DNA of 64,000 nucleotides, taken from the NCBI RefSeq assembly GCF_900177645.1, contig NZ_FXAO01000001.1, positions 1-64,000 of the forward strand, in the 5' to 3' direction. This DNA comes from Arenibacter troitsensis (lineage in GTDB: Bacteria; Bacteroidota; Bacteroidia; Flavobacteriales; Flavobacteriaceae). How positions within the stretch are numbered: position 1 is the first letter of the stretch; each line of letters starts with the position of its first letter. The translations under genes were made by a program, and so were the position numbers. This document shows, piece by piece, positions 46,697 to 56,044 of this stretch. The notes under the pieces were generated by a model. The model ran no database searches, was not told the DNA's origin, and saw only the letters and a program-made list of their open reading frames with translations.

Positions 46697-47914
46697 ATGA
46701 ACATTAATAGCAGAAATTACCCTAAACAAAAACAGACCATTATCGGAATATGTATGGATGGAACCTCTTACCCCTATTATGAAGGTGCCAAGGAGGTAAT
46801 GCCCAATTTGCAACGTTTTATTAAAGAGGGTTCCATGGGAATGGTGAAAAGTGTAATTCCTTCTTTTACGAATCCCAATAATATGGCTATCGTTACAGGG
46901 GTTACGCCCAAGGTCAACGGGATTTGCGGGAATTTTTACTGGGATACCGAACTTCAGGAAGAAGTAATGATGAACGACCCAAAATATCTAAAAGTTCCTA
47001 CCATATTGTCCGAGTTAAGTAAAAACGGAAGAAAAGTAGCCGTGGTTACTGCCAAGGACAAGTTGCGGAAAATGCTTGCCCATAATCTTGAAGGGATATG
47101 CTTTTCGGCAGAATTTGCCAATCAGGCCACATTGGAAGAAAACGGTATTGAAAACGTGGAGCAAGGATTAATGGGCAAGGAAAGACCAGGTATCTATGAT
47201 CCCTATATTTCCGTTTATTGCATTGAAGCCGGTGCCAAACTGTTGAAGCGCGAGCATTTTGACGTAATGTATTTGACTACAACCGATTTTGTGCAGCATA
47301 AATATGCTCCAGGTAGTCCGGATGCCAACGATTTTTTATCCAAAATAGACCTATGGTTGGGAGAGCTGGATAAGCTGGGTGCTATTATAGGGGTAACCGC
47401 GGATCATGGAATGCAGGCTAAGACCAATCCGGATGGAAGTCCAAAAGTACAGTTTATAGAACAACTATTGGATGCCCAAAATATTAAATCGAGGGTAATT
47501 TTGCCTATCACGGATCCCTATGTAGTACATCACGGGGCCTTAGGTGGTTATGGTACCTTGTATTTGGAAGATAAATCCCAGTTGCAGGCAGCCAAGGAGT
47601 ATTTGTTGTCTTTGGACGGAATAGAAAAGGTGCTGACCAATGCTGAAGCCGTTGAGGAATATGAACTTCCAGGCGATAGAATTGGAGACTTGGTGGTATT
47701 GGCAGATTCGGCAACTACCATTGGTAGGACCCCTGATTGGCACGAATTGGATAAGGTAAAGGAGGGCTTGCGTTCACATGGGGGAGAACACTGTCAAGTG
47801 GTGCCCATGATATTTAACAAGAAATTGAACGCCGAATACAGTGAGAAATTGGCGTCTGGGACTAGTAGGAACTTCGATTTGTTCCATTTTTTGAGCAACG
47901 GATTCTCTAACTAA
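46697..47914 (+). CDS. phnA: Phosphonoacetate hydrolase
   Basis: A 405-residue cytosolic AP-superfamily enzyme that cleaves phosphonoacetate to acetate and phosphate. PhnA hallmarks are visible: metal Asp in GICMDGTSYPYYEGA, the nucleophile Thr near residue 58 in IPSFTNPNNMAIVTGV, TTTDFVQHKYAPGS, GVTADHGM and RSHGGEH. No signal peptide. It is followed after 18 bases by the phosphonoacetaldehyde dehydrogenase gene. Together with PhnW and PhnY it forms the PhnWYA route of 2-aminoethylphosphonate breakdown; no C-P lyase genes or phnX are present in the window. Confidence 0.95.
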   Translation: MNINSRNYPKQKQTIIGICMDGTSYPYYEGAKEVMPNLQRFIKEGSMGMVKSVIPSFTNPNNMAIVTGVTPKVNGICGNFYWDTELQEEVMMNDPKYLKVPTILSELSKNGRKVAVVTAKDKLRKMLAHNLEGICFSAEFANQATLEENGIENVEQGLMGKERPGIYDPYISVYCIEAGAKLLKREHFDVMYLTTTDFVQHKYAPGSPDANDFLSKIDLWLGELDKLGAIIGVTADHGMQAKTNPDGSPKVQFIEQLLDAQNIKSRVILPITDPYVVHHGALGGYGTLYLEDKSQLQAAKEYLLSLDGIEKVLTNAEAVEEYELPGDRIGDLVVLADSATTIGRTPDWHELDKVKEGLRSHGGEHCQVVPMIFNKKLNAEYSEKLASGTSRNFDLFHFLSNGFSN

Positions 47915-47932
47915 ACCATTTAAAACATTACT

Positions 47933-49360
47933 ATGATCGAGTTTGGAAGTATAATTAATGGAAAACAGGTGAAAACTGGAGAATGGATAGATATTTATAA
48001 TCCATACACCAAAAAACAGGTGGGCAGGGTAGCGTCTATAGATACCAAAACCTTGGACAAGGTGTTGACGGATACCAAGAATACAAAAATTAACCTTACC
48101 AGATATGAACGCTACGATATACTCAATAAAATAGCGAACGCCTTGGAAGAGCGGGTCGATGAGGTGAGTAAAATGATTACCGATGAGACTGGACTTTGTT
48201 TAAAGGATACCCGATATGAAGCCAGTAGGGTTTCCGATGTACTCAGATTTTCGGCCATGAAGGCCTTGGACGATGATTCCCAAGTATTCCCTTGCGATGT
48301 ATCCAAAAACGGTAAGCCCAGAAGAATCTATACCACTCGTGTGCCCTTGGGGCTCATTAGTTGTATTACCCCGTTCAATCATCCTATGAACCAGGTGGTG
48401 CATAAGATAGCACCAGCTATCGCAACCAACAATACGGTGGTTTTGAAGCCGTCCGAAAAAACTCCCTTATCGGCTTATTATTTTGCACAGTTGGCGTTGG
48501 ATTGTGGTCTGCCACCAAATATGTTGAACGTGATAAATGGGGCGGATGTCCAAGCAACTGCAGAAATGATGACCATACATCCGGAAATAACCATGGTTTC
48601 CTTTACCGGTGGTAGCAAGGTCGGTAAAATAATAGCCTCCAAAGCAGGATATAAAAAATTGGTTTTGGAGTTGGGAGGTAGTTCGGCATTGTTGGTTCTT
48701 GAAGATGCCGATATTGATGAGGCAGTTGAGGTAACCATGTCTGGAACCTTTAAAAATTCGGCCCAGCGTTGTACCGCCATCCGAAGGATTTTGGTGCATG
48801 AGAGTATAGCGGATGATTATGCCGCTAAATTAACCGCCCGGGTGGAAGCTTTAAAATATGGGGATCCATATGATGCGGAAAATGACATGGGTACAGTGAT
48901 TACCGAAGAATCCGCAAAGGAGATGCAATTGCGTGTCCAAGATGCCATAGATAATGGTGCGGTATTATTGGCCGGTCATAAACGCGATGGTGCACTTTAT
49001 GCGCCCACGGTCTTGGACCATGTACAAAATGCCCACGAAGTAGTGGCCAAAGAGACCTTTGGTCCGGTTGCCCCGATAATTAGATTTAAAACTTTGGATG
49101 AGGCCATAGACATTGCCAATGACACGCCATATGGCTTGTCAGGTGGTGTTGTCAGTAATCACTGGCCATCCATTCAGCGTGTAATTACCGAATTGGATAC
49201 GGGTACCGTAAATGTAAATGAAGCACCCAGTTACCGTTTGGAATGGACGCCCTTTGGAGGGGTAAAGGATTCTGGCTTGGGGTACAAGGAAGGGGTCATT
49301 GAGACCATGAAAGGCTATACCTATGTCAAGACCTATTCCCTACCATGGGATATTGCCTAA
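47933..49360 (+). CDS. phnY: Phosphonoacetaldehyde dehydrogenase
   Basis: A 475-residue aldehyde dehydrogenase of the PhnY group, oxidising phosphonoacetaldehyde to phosphonoacetate with NAD. Motifs: ISCITPFNHPMNQVVHK, SFTGGSKVGKIIA, general base in LVLELGGSSALLV, catalytic Cys280 in NSAQRCTAIRRILVHE, and KETFGPVAPI. The QRCTAIRRI form of the active site is the one seen in PhnY. It is placed between phnA and the interrupted phnW, which fixes the assignment. Confidence 0.93.
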   Translation: MIEFGSIINGKQVKTGEWIDIYNPYTKKQVGRVASIDTKTLDKVLTDTKNTKINLTRYERYDILNKIANALEERVDEVSKMITDETGLCLKDTRYEASRVSDVLRFSAMKALDDDSQVFPCDVSKNGKPRRIYTTRVPLGLISCITPFNHPMNQVVHKIAPAIATNNTVVLKPSEKTPLSAYYFAQLALDCGLPPNMLNVINGADVQATAEMMTIHPEITMVSFTGGSKVGKIIASKAGYKKLVLELGGSSALLVLEDADIDEAVEVTMSGTFKNSAQRCTAIRRILVHESIADDYAAKLTARVEALKYGDPYDAENDMGTVITEESAKEMQLRVQDAIDNGAVLLAGHKRDGALYAPTVLDHVQNAHEVVAKETFGPVAPIIRFKTLDEAIDIANDTPYGLSGGVVSNHWPSIQRVITELDTGTVNVNEAPSYRLEWTPFGGVKDSGLGYKEGVIETMKGYTYVKTYSLPWDIA

Positions 49361-49423
49361 GTAAGGAGCTATAATTTTTACAATAATTTAAGTAATTCAA
49401 AAATCTTAATCGACAAATACGAA

Positions 49424-50536
49424 ATGCAAATAAAAAGAAATGTGTTGCTCAACCCCGGTCCGGCAACTACCACCGATTCTGTAAAATTGGCCCAAGTTGT
49501 TACCGATATCTGCCCTAGGGAGAAGGAGTTTGGGGATCTTATGGAATATTGTGCCACTGAGATTACCAAATTTGTAGGAGATCCCAAGGATTATGTCACT
49601 GTTTTGTTCGGGGGTTCGGGAACGGCCACGGTAGAGGCTATATTGAGTTCCGTTGTGCCCGAAAACGGACGCATTCTTATCATAGATAATGGTGCTTATG
49701 GAAAGCGCATGTGCCAGATAACCAAAATTTATAAATTGGATACCGTAGTTTTTGAATCCTCCTCCATAGAACCAATTGATCTAAAAGCCCTTGAAGAGGT
49801 AATAAAAGGAGAAAAGGGATTAACCCACTTGGCCATGATACATCATGAAACTACTACAGGCTTGTTAAATGATATTGCTGCCGTTGGGAAATTATGTGCA
49901 ACCTACAAAATTAGTTTTATAGTAGACTCCATGAGCGGTTTTGCGGCTATTCCAGTGGACATGAAGGCCATGAATATTGATTATTTGGCGGCCAGCTCCA
50001 ATAAGAACATACAAGGAATGGCCGGAATAGGATTCGCTATTTGTAATAAAAAGGCATTATTGGCCACAGAATCCATTCCAATGCGAAACCTCTACCTAAA
50101 TTTATATGCATAGTACGCTTATTTTGAAAAAACGCATCAAACTAGGTTTACCCCTCCTGTTCAAACTTTTTATGCCCTGAAACAGGCTATAATAGAAACC
50201 AAGGAAGAAACTGTGGAGAAACGATATGCCAGATATGCAAAATCCTGGGAAACCCTTCTTAGCGGGATAGAAAAAATGGGATTGGAATATTTAATAGACA
50301 GGGAACATCACTCTAAGATTATTACTTCCATCATAGAGCCAAAGAACGAGAAATATGATTTTGACGAAATGCATGATTTTTTCTTTGAAAGGGGATTTAC
50401 CATTTATCCAGGAAAGGTTAATAATTATGATACGTTTAGGATTTCCAACATAGGACAGATCGATTATAGGGATATGGAAGATTTCTTAAAAGTATTGAAG
50501 GAATACCTTGTTCAAATAGGGTTTTTGGAAAATTGA
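49424..50536 (+). pseudogene. phnW: 2-Aminoethylphosphonate-pyruvate transaminase interrupted by an in-frame TAG
   Basis: The frame encodes a 370-codon PhnW (AEP + pyruvate to phosphonoacetaldehyde + alanine), but codon 230 (50111-50113) is TAG. Before it, 229 residues include KRNVLLNPGPATTTDSVKLA and the PLP-lysine Lys194 in SSNKNIQG. After it the same frame continues with YAYFEKTHQTRFTPPVQTFY and ends with GFTIYPGKVNNYDTFRISNI at normal PhnW length. From memory, the Salmonella enzyme has LYLDLYAQ here, so GCA-TAG fits a single CAG-to-TAG change. No frame is lost, so this is a recent nonsense mutation or a sequencing error. The first fragment lacks the C-terminal domain; GTG 50213 could restart only a 107-residue tail. 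Confidence 0.9.
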
Positions 50537-50641
50537 TTTGCAGCGATTGGCAGACAAGACTTTTATGTTCATCATCGCTTTTTGTTTTTAATCGAAAAGC
50601 AATGGCAAATTAATACGTGTTCCATAATTTAAATTAAATGC

Positions 50642-50669
50642 CACCACCTGCACAGAGGTACAGGTGGTG
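50642..50669 (+). repeat. GC-rich hairpin between phnW and the transporter gene
   Basis: CACCACCTG and CAGGTGGTG are perfect nine-base arms around a ten-base loop. It is followed by TGCCCC and only later by TTTTTT (near 50690), so it is either an imperfect terminator or a transcript-processing/stabilising hairpin in the 190-base gap. Confidence 0.6.
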
Positions 50670-50726
50670 TGCCCCTTCAAACCAATTTTTTAGTCATGTG
50701 ATTTAAAATTTTAAATAAATTAACCA

Positions 50727-51998
50727 ATGCCAAACATGAATTTAACCACAGATCAAAAATATTGGAGGAGAAGAATATTTGTCCTCACTTGGCTCGCTTA
50801 CGCTGGCTTTTATTTTGGTAGGAAAAACTTATCGGTTACCTGGAGCTCCATGGAGACCGATTTGGGACTCGACAATTCCGACTACGCCTCTATTATATTT
50901 GTTTACAGTCTGGTGTATACCATAGGGCAATTTGTAAATGGATACTTGTCCGATACCTTCGGTCCCAGAAAAGTGGTTACAGTTGGGCTATTTTTGGCGG
51001 CAATTGGAAATTTATTCCTGGGAATGACATTTTCTGCCGGTGTTATTGTTTTTCTGATAGCAGCAAATGGTTATGGTCAATCCACAGGTTGGAGCGGATT
51101 AATTAAGAATATGACCCCTTGGTTTAGAAGAACGGAGCGCGGAATAGTCATGTCATGGTGGTCTACCTGTTATGTTACTGGGGGCTTTCTAGCTACCATA
51201 TTTGCGACCTATGCGGCTTTTGATATGGAATTCCTTTCGGAGCTGGGCTGGAAACGAGGTTTTATTTTTCCCTCCCTTATTCTCTTTGTGATCGCAATTC
51301 TCTATCTCTTGTTTACTAGAAACAACCCGGAAGATGTTGGGTTGCCTAAAATTGTGGAGAACAAATATGACTTTGAAGGCGGGGCCAAGGCGGAGAAACT
51401 AAAGATATTGGGATTGCTGTTAAGGAATAGTTCCCTCTGGATCTATTCCAGTTGTTATATGATCCTCAAAATGACTAGATATGCCTTTCTCTTTTGGTTG
51501 CCGGTCTATTTGGAGAAAGCGCTGCACTATGATGTTAGCGATGCAGGTTATATGTCTTCGGTATATGAACTGATAGGCTTCTTTGGGGTCATCCTGGCAG
51601 GTTACAGTTCGGATAAAATCTTTAAATCCAATCGATTTAGTACAGTTGCCATAATGATGATTGGATTGGGCCTTGCCTGCCTAGCTCACCCCTATATGGT
51701 TCCTTATGGAAAAATAGCTACAATAATCAGCATTGCCCTTATAGGGATTGCCACTTATGGGCCGGATTCACTGATTTGCACCGCCGGTTCTATGGATGTT
51801 GGGGGTACCAAGGGAGCGGCAATGGCCGCTGGTATTATTAATGGGATGGGGTCTGTAGGACAAATGTTTTCAGGTTTTATTGTAGTGGCTATCAATGAGT
51901 ATTACGGTTGGGACAATCTATTTTATTTTTTTGTTATCATGTCGTTTATTGGAGGAGGATTGGCAGCTATAAAGTGGAACCTTCAGAGTTCCGATTAA
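50727..51998 (+). CDS. MFS transporter of the organophosphate:phosphate antiporter (OPA) type
   Basis: A 423-residue, 12-helix transporter. The N-terminus with YAGFYFGRKNLSVTWSSMET and SLVYTIGQFVNGYLSDTFGP with RKVV resembles GlpT/UhpT/PgtP-type OPA carriers, including the basic residue pair in helix 1 that binds phosphoryl groups. It lies inside the phosphonate cluster between phnW and the FAD oxidoreductase, so the likely cargo is 2-aminoethylphosphonate or another small phosphonate (inference). ATG 50727 and ATG 50736 are alternative starts. Confidence 0.85.
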   Translation: MPNMNLTTDQKYWRRRIFVLTWLAYAGFYFGRKNLSVTWSSMETDLGLDNSDYASIIFVYSLVYTIGQFVNGYLSDTFGPRKVVTVGLFLAAIGNLFLGMTFSAGVIVFLIAANGYGQSTGWSGLIKNMTPWFRRTERGIVMSWWSTCYVTGGFLATIFATYAAFDMEFLSELGWKRGFIFPSLILFVIAILYLLFTRNNPEDVGLPKIVENKYDFEGGAKAEKLKILGLLLRNSSLWIYSSCYMILKMTRYAFLFWLPVYLEKALHYDVSDAGYMSSVYELIGFFGVILAGYSSDKIFKSNRFSTVAIMMIGLGLACLAHPYMVPYGKIATIISIALIGIATYGPDSLICTAGSMDVGGTKGAAMAAGIINGMGSVGQMFSGFIVVAINEYYGWDNLFYFFVIMSFIGGGLAAIKWNLQSSD

Positions 51999-52053
51999 TG
52001 AGTGCTTATAATGGAGGTGCCTTGTTTTTAGGTCCTTCGGATATAATGTAGCA

Positions 52054-53277
52054 ATGATGAAAAAGACGGATTTAGTGATTGTAGGAGGCGGCATATTTGG
52101 TTGTGCCATTGCCTATTATTTTAGTAAGAACAATCCAGGAAAACAAGTAATGCTTTTGGAGCGCAATGAGCTTAACAACGCGGCTACCAGTAGGGCAGCG
52201 GCCCTTATGACCATGGTGAGGTCCAAGCGCTCCTATATTCCGTTGACCATTGAGACCTTTAAGGTAGCCAAGGAGATGGAGGAGGAGCTAGGCGAAACTT
52301 TGGATTTCAAGGTGGTCGGTATGATGCATGTGGCAGCAAGCGAAGCCAAGGTAAAGGATCTGGAAGTGTTAATGGATATTGCCAAGGAATACGATCAGGA
52401 AGCCTATTATATCAATAAGGAAGAAGCCAAGGTAAAAGCACCCTGGTTGGAAGTGGAAGAAGCCCTGAAAATAGGCTTCGTTCCTAACGAAGCCTATTGT
52501 GACCCTTATATGCTGGGGACATTTTTTGCCAGATGTGCCAGAAACCGGGGAGTTAAAATTCACCAAGGGGTAGAGGTAGTTGGTTTAATACAAGAAACTG
52601 GTACGGTGAAGGGTGTAAAGACTACTGATGGGGACATCCTTGCAGAGACCGTTGTTGATGCGGCTGGAGTTTGGGCGCCCCTGCTAGCTGGCCAGGTGGG
52701 GGCAGGTCTTCCTATGGCACCGGTGAGAAGTCAGTATTGGATAACGGAACGCTCCGATCTGTTTCCCATAAATTCGCCCATGGTGCTTTTGCCGGACGCC
52801 CAAGCCTATGCCCGACCTGAAGGAGGGGGATTGCTGTTTGGGATACGCGAGGGGAAATCGTTGGTCGCTTCCCCAAAAGATGTGCCCAAGGATATTACCG
52901 ATTTCGTTTTTAGCGCCGATGAAGGGATGGACGATCTTTTTGAAAATGGCGAGCGACTCGCACGTTTTTTTCCTGCTTTTTACGATATGGGGATTAAATA
53001 TTATGTGGCCGGATTTTCGGGATATACGCCCGACTCACATTTGGTATTGGGGGCAGTTCCGGGTATAAAGGGTTTTTTGGTAGCTTCAGGGTGTTGTGGT
53101 GCAGGGATTTCTGTTGCAGGCGGGGTAGGGCTTGGAATTGCTGAAATGGCAGCGGGTAGGCCAAATCCCCTCGATTATTCAGAATTTGAAATTTCCAGAT
53201 TTGGTAGTATAGATCCCTTTGGGGAAGAATGGCTGCACAAGTGTGCCGCCGCCAGATCCAATAAAGTAAGTGGTTAA
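52054..53277 (+). CDS. FAD-dependent amine oxidoreductase (DAO family)
   Basis: A 407-residue D-amino-acid-oxidase/sarcosine-oxidase-type flavoprotein: dinucleotide motif VIVGGGIFGCAIAYYFS, ERNELNNAATSRAAALMT, DAAGVWAPLLAG and the C-terminal FSGYTPDSHLVLGAVPGI with ASGCCGAGISVAGGVG. No signal peptide. Flavoproteins of this family are reported to recur in bacterial aminoethylphosphonate clusters, oxidising AEP or N-methyl-AEP to phosphonoacetaldehyde. That product feeds PhnY, so this enzyme could supplement or replace the interrupted phnW (inference). It lies 55 bases after the transporter and ends just before the metallophosphoesterase. Confidence 0.85.
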   Translation: MMKKTDLVIVGGGIFGCAIAYYFSKNNPGKQVMLLERNELNNAATSRAAALMTMVRSKRSYIPLTIETFKVAKEMEEELGETLDFKVVGMMHVAASEAKVKDLEVLMDIAKEYDQEAYYINKEEAKVKAPWLEVEEALKIGFVPNEAYCDPYMLGTFFARCARNRGVKIHQGVEVVGLIQETGTVKGVKTTDGDILAETVVDAAGVWAPLLAGQVGAGLPMAPVRSQYWITERSDLFPINSPMVLLPDAQAYARPEGGGLLFGIREGKSLVASPKDVPKDITDFVFSADEGMDDLFENGERLARFFPAFYDMGIKYYVAGFSGYTPDSHLVLGAVPGIKGFLVASGCCGAGISVAGGVGLGIAEMAAGRPNPLDYSEFEISRFGSIDPFGEEWLHKCAAARSNKVSG

Positions 53278-53296
53278 ACAAACAAGAAAGATTATC

Positions 53297-54301
53297 ATGC
53301 AAAAGCAGGAAAAAGGACGTCGTAAGTTTATGGCCAAGATGGGATTGGGAACCTTAGCCTTGGGAATGGGTAATGTTGGGGCCTACGCCTTCGCTCCTAA
53401 AAATGAAATCACTAAAAATAACAAGGTCAATATTGGTTTTATAACCGATGTCCATCATGGCTTTTGTTCAGACGGACTTGAGCGTTTGCGGGTCTTTATA
53501 AAAGAGGCTTCTACCCGAAAATTGGATTTTATTATTCAAGGAGGGGATTTTTGCTTTGCAACGGAAGAAGCACAGGAATGCATGGATCTTTGGAATACGT
53601 ATAAGGGTGAAAAATATCATGTGCTAGGTAACCATGATATGGACAAGGTTACCAAGAAGGAGGCCATGGATTTTTTTGGGATGGAGAGCAATTATTATTC
53701 CTTTGATAAGGGCGACTTTCACTTTGTGGTAATGGATGGAAATTATATACTGAAAGATGGGAGATACGAGGATTATGGCAATGCCAATTTTTATATTGAT
53801 CAACAGAACAGAAGCTTGGTAAACCCGGAACAAATTGAATGGCTAAGGGAGGATTTGGAAAAAACGGATAAACAGACCATTATCATTTCCCATCAGGCCT
53901 TCGACGAAATTTGGGATGGATGGTCCTCTCCCAGTAGGTTTGAAGTTAGAAAAGTTATTGATGATGCCAACAATAGAACGGACTATCAAAAAGTAATTGC
54001 CTGTTTCTGTGGGCACCATCACGTAGACGATCACAGTTATATAAATAATGTTCACTATTTCCAAATGAACAGTGCTTCCTATTTTTACGTAGGTGAAGGA
54101 TATGGTTCCGATGGTAGTATGGCCATGTACCAGGATTCCATTTTTGCCTTCATTAGCTTGGACCCTTCTGGTCAAATTTCCATTGAAGGTAGGCAAAGTC
54201 AGTTTGTAAAACCTACCCCATTGGAAAAAGGCCATCCCGATGCTCCCAGGCTTTCCGCATCCATTAGCGATAGAAAGGTTGATTTTAAACGCAAAAAGTA
54301 A
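53297..54301 (+). CDS. Calcineurin-like metallophosphoesterase, Tat-exported
   Basis: A 334-residue exported enzyme from ATG 53297; the longer frame starts at GTG 53270, inside the previous gene. The leader KGRRKFMAKMGLGTLALGMG is Tat-like. All metallophosphoesterase blocks are present: FITDVHHG, IQGGDFC, LGNHDMD, ISHQAF and CGHHHVDDH. Such enzymes hydrolyse phosphomono- or diesters with a di-metal centre. Placement 19 bases after the FAD oxidoreductase and ahead of two more phosphoesterases suggests it processes phosphate/phosphonate esters before import. The substrate is unknown. Confidence 0.85.
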   Translation: MQKQEKGRRKFMAKMGLGTLALGMGNVGAYAFAPKNEITKNNKVNIGFITDVHHGFCSDGLERLRVFIKEASTRKLDFIIQGGDFCFATEEAQECMDLWNTYKGEKYHVLGNHDMDKVTKKEAMDFFGMESNYYSFDKGDFHFVVMDGNYILKDGRYEDYGNANFYIDQQNRSLVNPEQIEWLREDLEKTDKQTIIISHQAFDEIWDGWSSPSRFEVRKVIDDANNRTDYQKVIACFCGHHHVDDHSYINNVHYFQMNSASYFYVGEGYGSDGSMAMYQDSIFAFISLDPSGQISIEGRQSQFVKPTPLEKGHPDAPRLSASISDRKVDFKRKK

Positions 54302-54421
54302 AACATGTTCAAGAAGTTTGTAGGTGAAAATAAATTATATTTTTTCCAAGGTAGAAAAGAAATACCCTTGGTTGTAGTTGGATTATTTAGAAGTGCATGG
54401 TCCAATTTGTATCATAGCAAC

Positions 54422-56029
54422 ATGGACATAAAATATTCTATAACAATTGTCTTGGCTCTGATTTTTATGTTCAAATTGGAGCTTGCCCAAGGTCAGGAGC
54501 CCATTGTTTACATGAATTTTGATGAATTTGGCTTTGAAGAAAGGCATATTTCCAAAAATGAAGCAACGTATATGGTAGACCTTCAGCAATCCCAATTTAC
54601 TGAAGGAATTTTGGGGAAGGCTTTAGATCTGTCCGCCAATGCAGCTTTAAGAAGGCCCCTTAAGATAGAAAACGGGGCGTTGCCCGATTTTGGCGAAAAA
54701 GGCAACTTTACTGTCCAAATATGGGTAAAAACCCTAGCTGATGCGGCAATGGGAGCCCCCATTATTGGGAATAAACTTGCTGAAGACCCCACCACACAGG
54801 GTTGGCAACTTTACTCTAGGGAAAATGGGGCATGGGCCTTAATTTTAAATGATGGTAAGAATAGGTATGATTATGTGCCCACTGCCGAAAGACAAAGAAT
54901 TAACGACGGGGAATGGCATCAAATTCTTTTTACCGTAGACCGGAATAAAAAAGAAACATGGATATATTTTGATGGCATTAATGTCGCTATCTATAACACT
55001 CCGGACCTAAAGGGTTTGCAGTCCCAGTACGCCACGGTAATAGGAGGTTCGGATGAGAAGTGGGAATACGGTTCCAATGGCCAATGGAATGCCTTTAATG
55101 GTTTTATTGATGAGATAAAGGTATGGGATTCTGCCATTGATGCCGAAACCGTTGAGAAGTTGTACTCCCAATATAGCCCAAATTCAAAGAATTATGCAGT
55201 AGCTTCTGATGCCCGACACTTAAAGGTGTTGACATGGAATATTTGGCACGGTGGGCATCGATATGGGAAGGAAGTAGGATTGCAAAGAGTCATTGAAACT
55301 ATAAAAGCTACCAACGCGGACCTAGTGGGTCTTATTGAAACCTATGGGTCTGGGGCAATAATAGCGGATTCTTTGGGCTATTATTTCTATTTAATCAGCT
55401 CCAACTTATCTATAATGAGTCGCTATCCAATTACAGAAACGATTAAGGTCTTTAAGCCGTTCAATTTTGGCGGGGTAAAATTAATGACTGGTCCTTCCCA
55501 AGAATTGATATTTTTTGATACTTGGTTGCATTATTTGCCCGATTATAGCAATAGCATCATAAAAGAAAATAAAACTCCAAAAGCATTAATAGCAGATGAA
55601 GCAGGAACACGCCACGCGGAAATAAAGGAGATTCTAAAGGAAATTTCACCCTATTTAAAAAATACCAATGATGTTCCGGTAATCATGGTGGGCGATTTTA
55701 ATATGGGGTCCCATTTGGATTGGACGGCAGAAACAAAGGATATCCATTATGGTAAAATAGTGGAATGGCCGGAGAGCAGGGAAATGGCCCAAGCAGGGTT
55801 TATGGACAGCTATCGCGAATTGCACATTAACCCCTTGCTCGACCCCGGCTTTACATGGACTCCCAGGGCCGCTACCTCTTCGGATAAGTATGGTCTAAGG
55901 GACAGAATTGATTATATATACTATAAAGGAAAGGGTTTAAACCCCATAGAATCAAAGGTCATTGATTACCATCCCATCATGTTTCCGTCCGATCATGCTG
56001 CAGTTTTAACCGATTTTCAAATTAAATAA
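54422..56029 (+). CDS. LamG domain fused to endonuclease/exonuclease/phosphatase-type phosphodiesterase
   Basis: A 535-residue exported protein from ATG 54422, whose leader (ITIVLALIFMFKLELAQGQ) is a clear signal peptide; an upstream in-frame ATG at 54305 would bury it. Residues about 25-255 are a LamG/concanavalin-like domain (TVQIWVKTLAD; INDGEWHQILFTVDRN). Residues 270-535 are an EEP-superfamily domain with complete active-site motifs: LTWNIWHGG, GLIETYG, VGDFNMGSHLDW, RDRIDYIYY and SDHAAVL. EEP members include sphingomyelinases and inositol phosphatases, so lipid or glycan phosphodiester/phosphonoester cleavage is plausible; DNase is less so in this context. Confidence 0.85.
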   Translation: MDIKYSITIVLALIFMFKLELAQGQEPIVYMNFDEFGFEERHISKNEATYMVDLQQSQFTEGILGKALDLSANAALRRPLKIENGALPDFGEKGNFTVQIWVKTLADAAMGAPIIGNKLAEDPTTQGWQLYSRENGAWALILNDGKNRYDYVPTAERQRINDGEWHQILFTVDRNKKETWIYFDGINVAIYNTPDLKGLQSQYATVIGGSDEKWEYGSNGQWNAFNGFIDEIKVWDSAIDAETVEKLYSQYSPNSKNYAVASDARHLKVLTWNIWHGGHRYGKEVGLQRVIETIKATNADLVGLIETYGSGAIIADSLGYYFYLISSNLSIMSRYPITETIKVFKPFNFGGVKLMTGPSQELIFFDTWLHYLPDYSNSIIKENKTPKALIADEAGTRHAEIKEILKEISPYLKNTNDVPVIMVGDFNMGSHLDWTAETKDIHYGKIVEWPESREMAQAGFMDSYRELHINPLLDPGFTWTPRAATSSDKYGLRDRIDYIYYKGKGLNPIESKVIDYHPIMFPSDHAAVLTDFQIK

Positions 56030-56044
56030 ATACAGGCAAATAAG

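Noticed and set aside
50111-50113. TAG in phnW as a recoded (for example pyrrolysine) codon.
   Set aside because: TAG ends several normal genes here, no recoding element or Pyl genes are seen, and a CAG-to-TAG change explains it more simply.
50213-50536. A separate 107-residue gene after the phnW stop.
   Set aside because: It is in the same frame as phnW and matches the PhnW C-terminus; the GTG is an internal valine codon.
54305-54421. Upstream ATG start of the LamG-EEP protein.
   Set aside because: It would bury the signal peptide 39 residues inside; ATG 54422 gives a normal leader.
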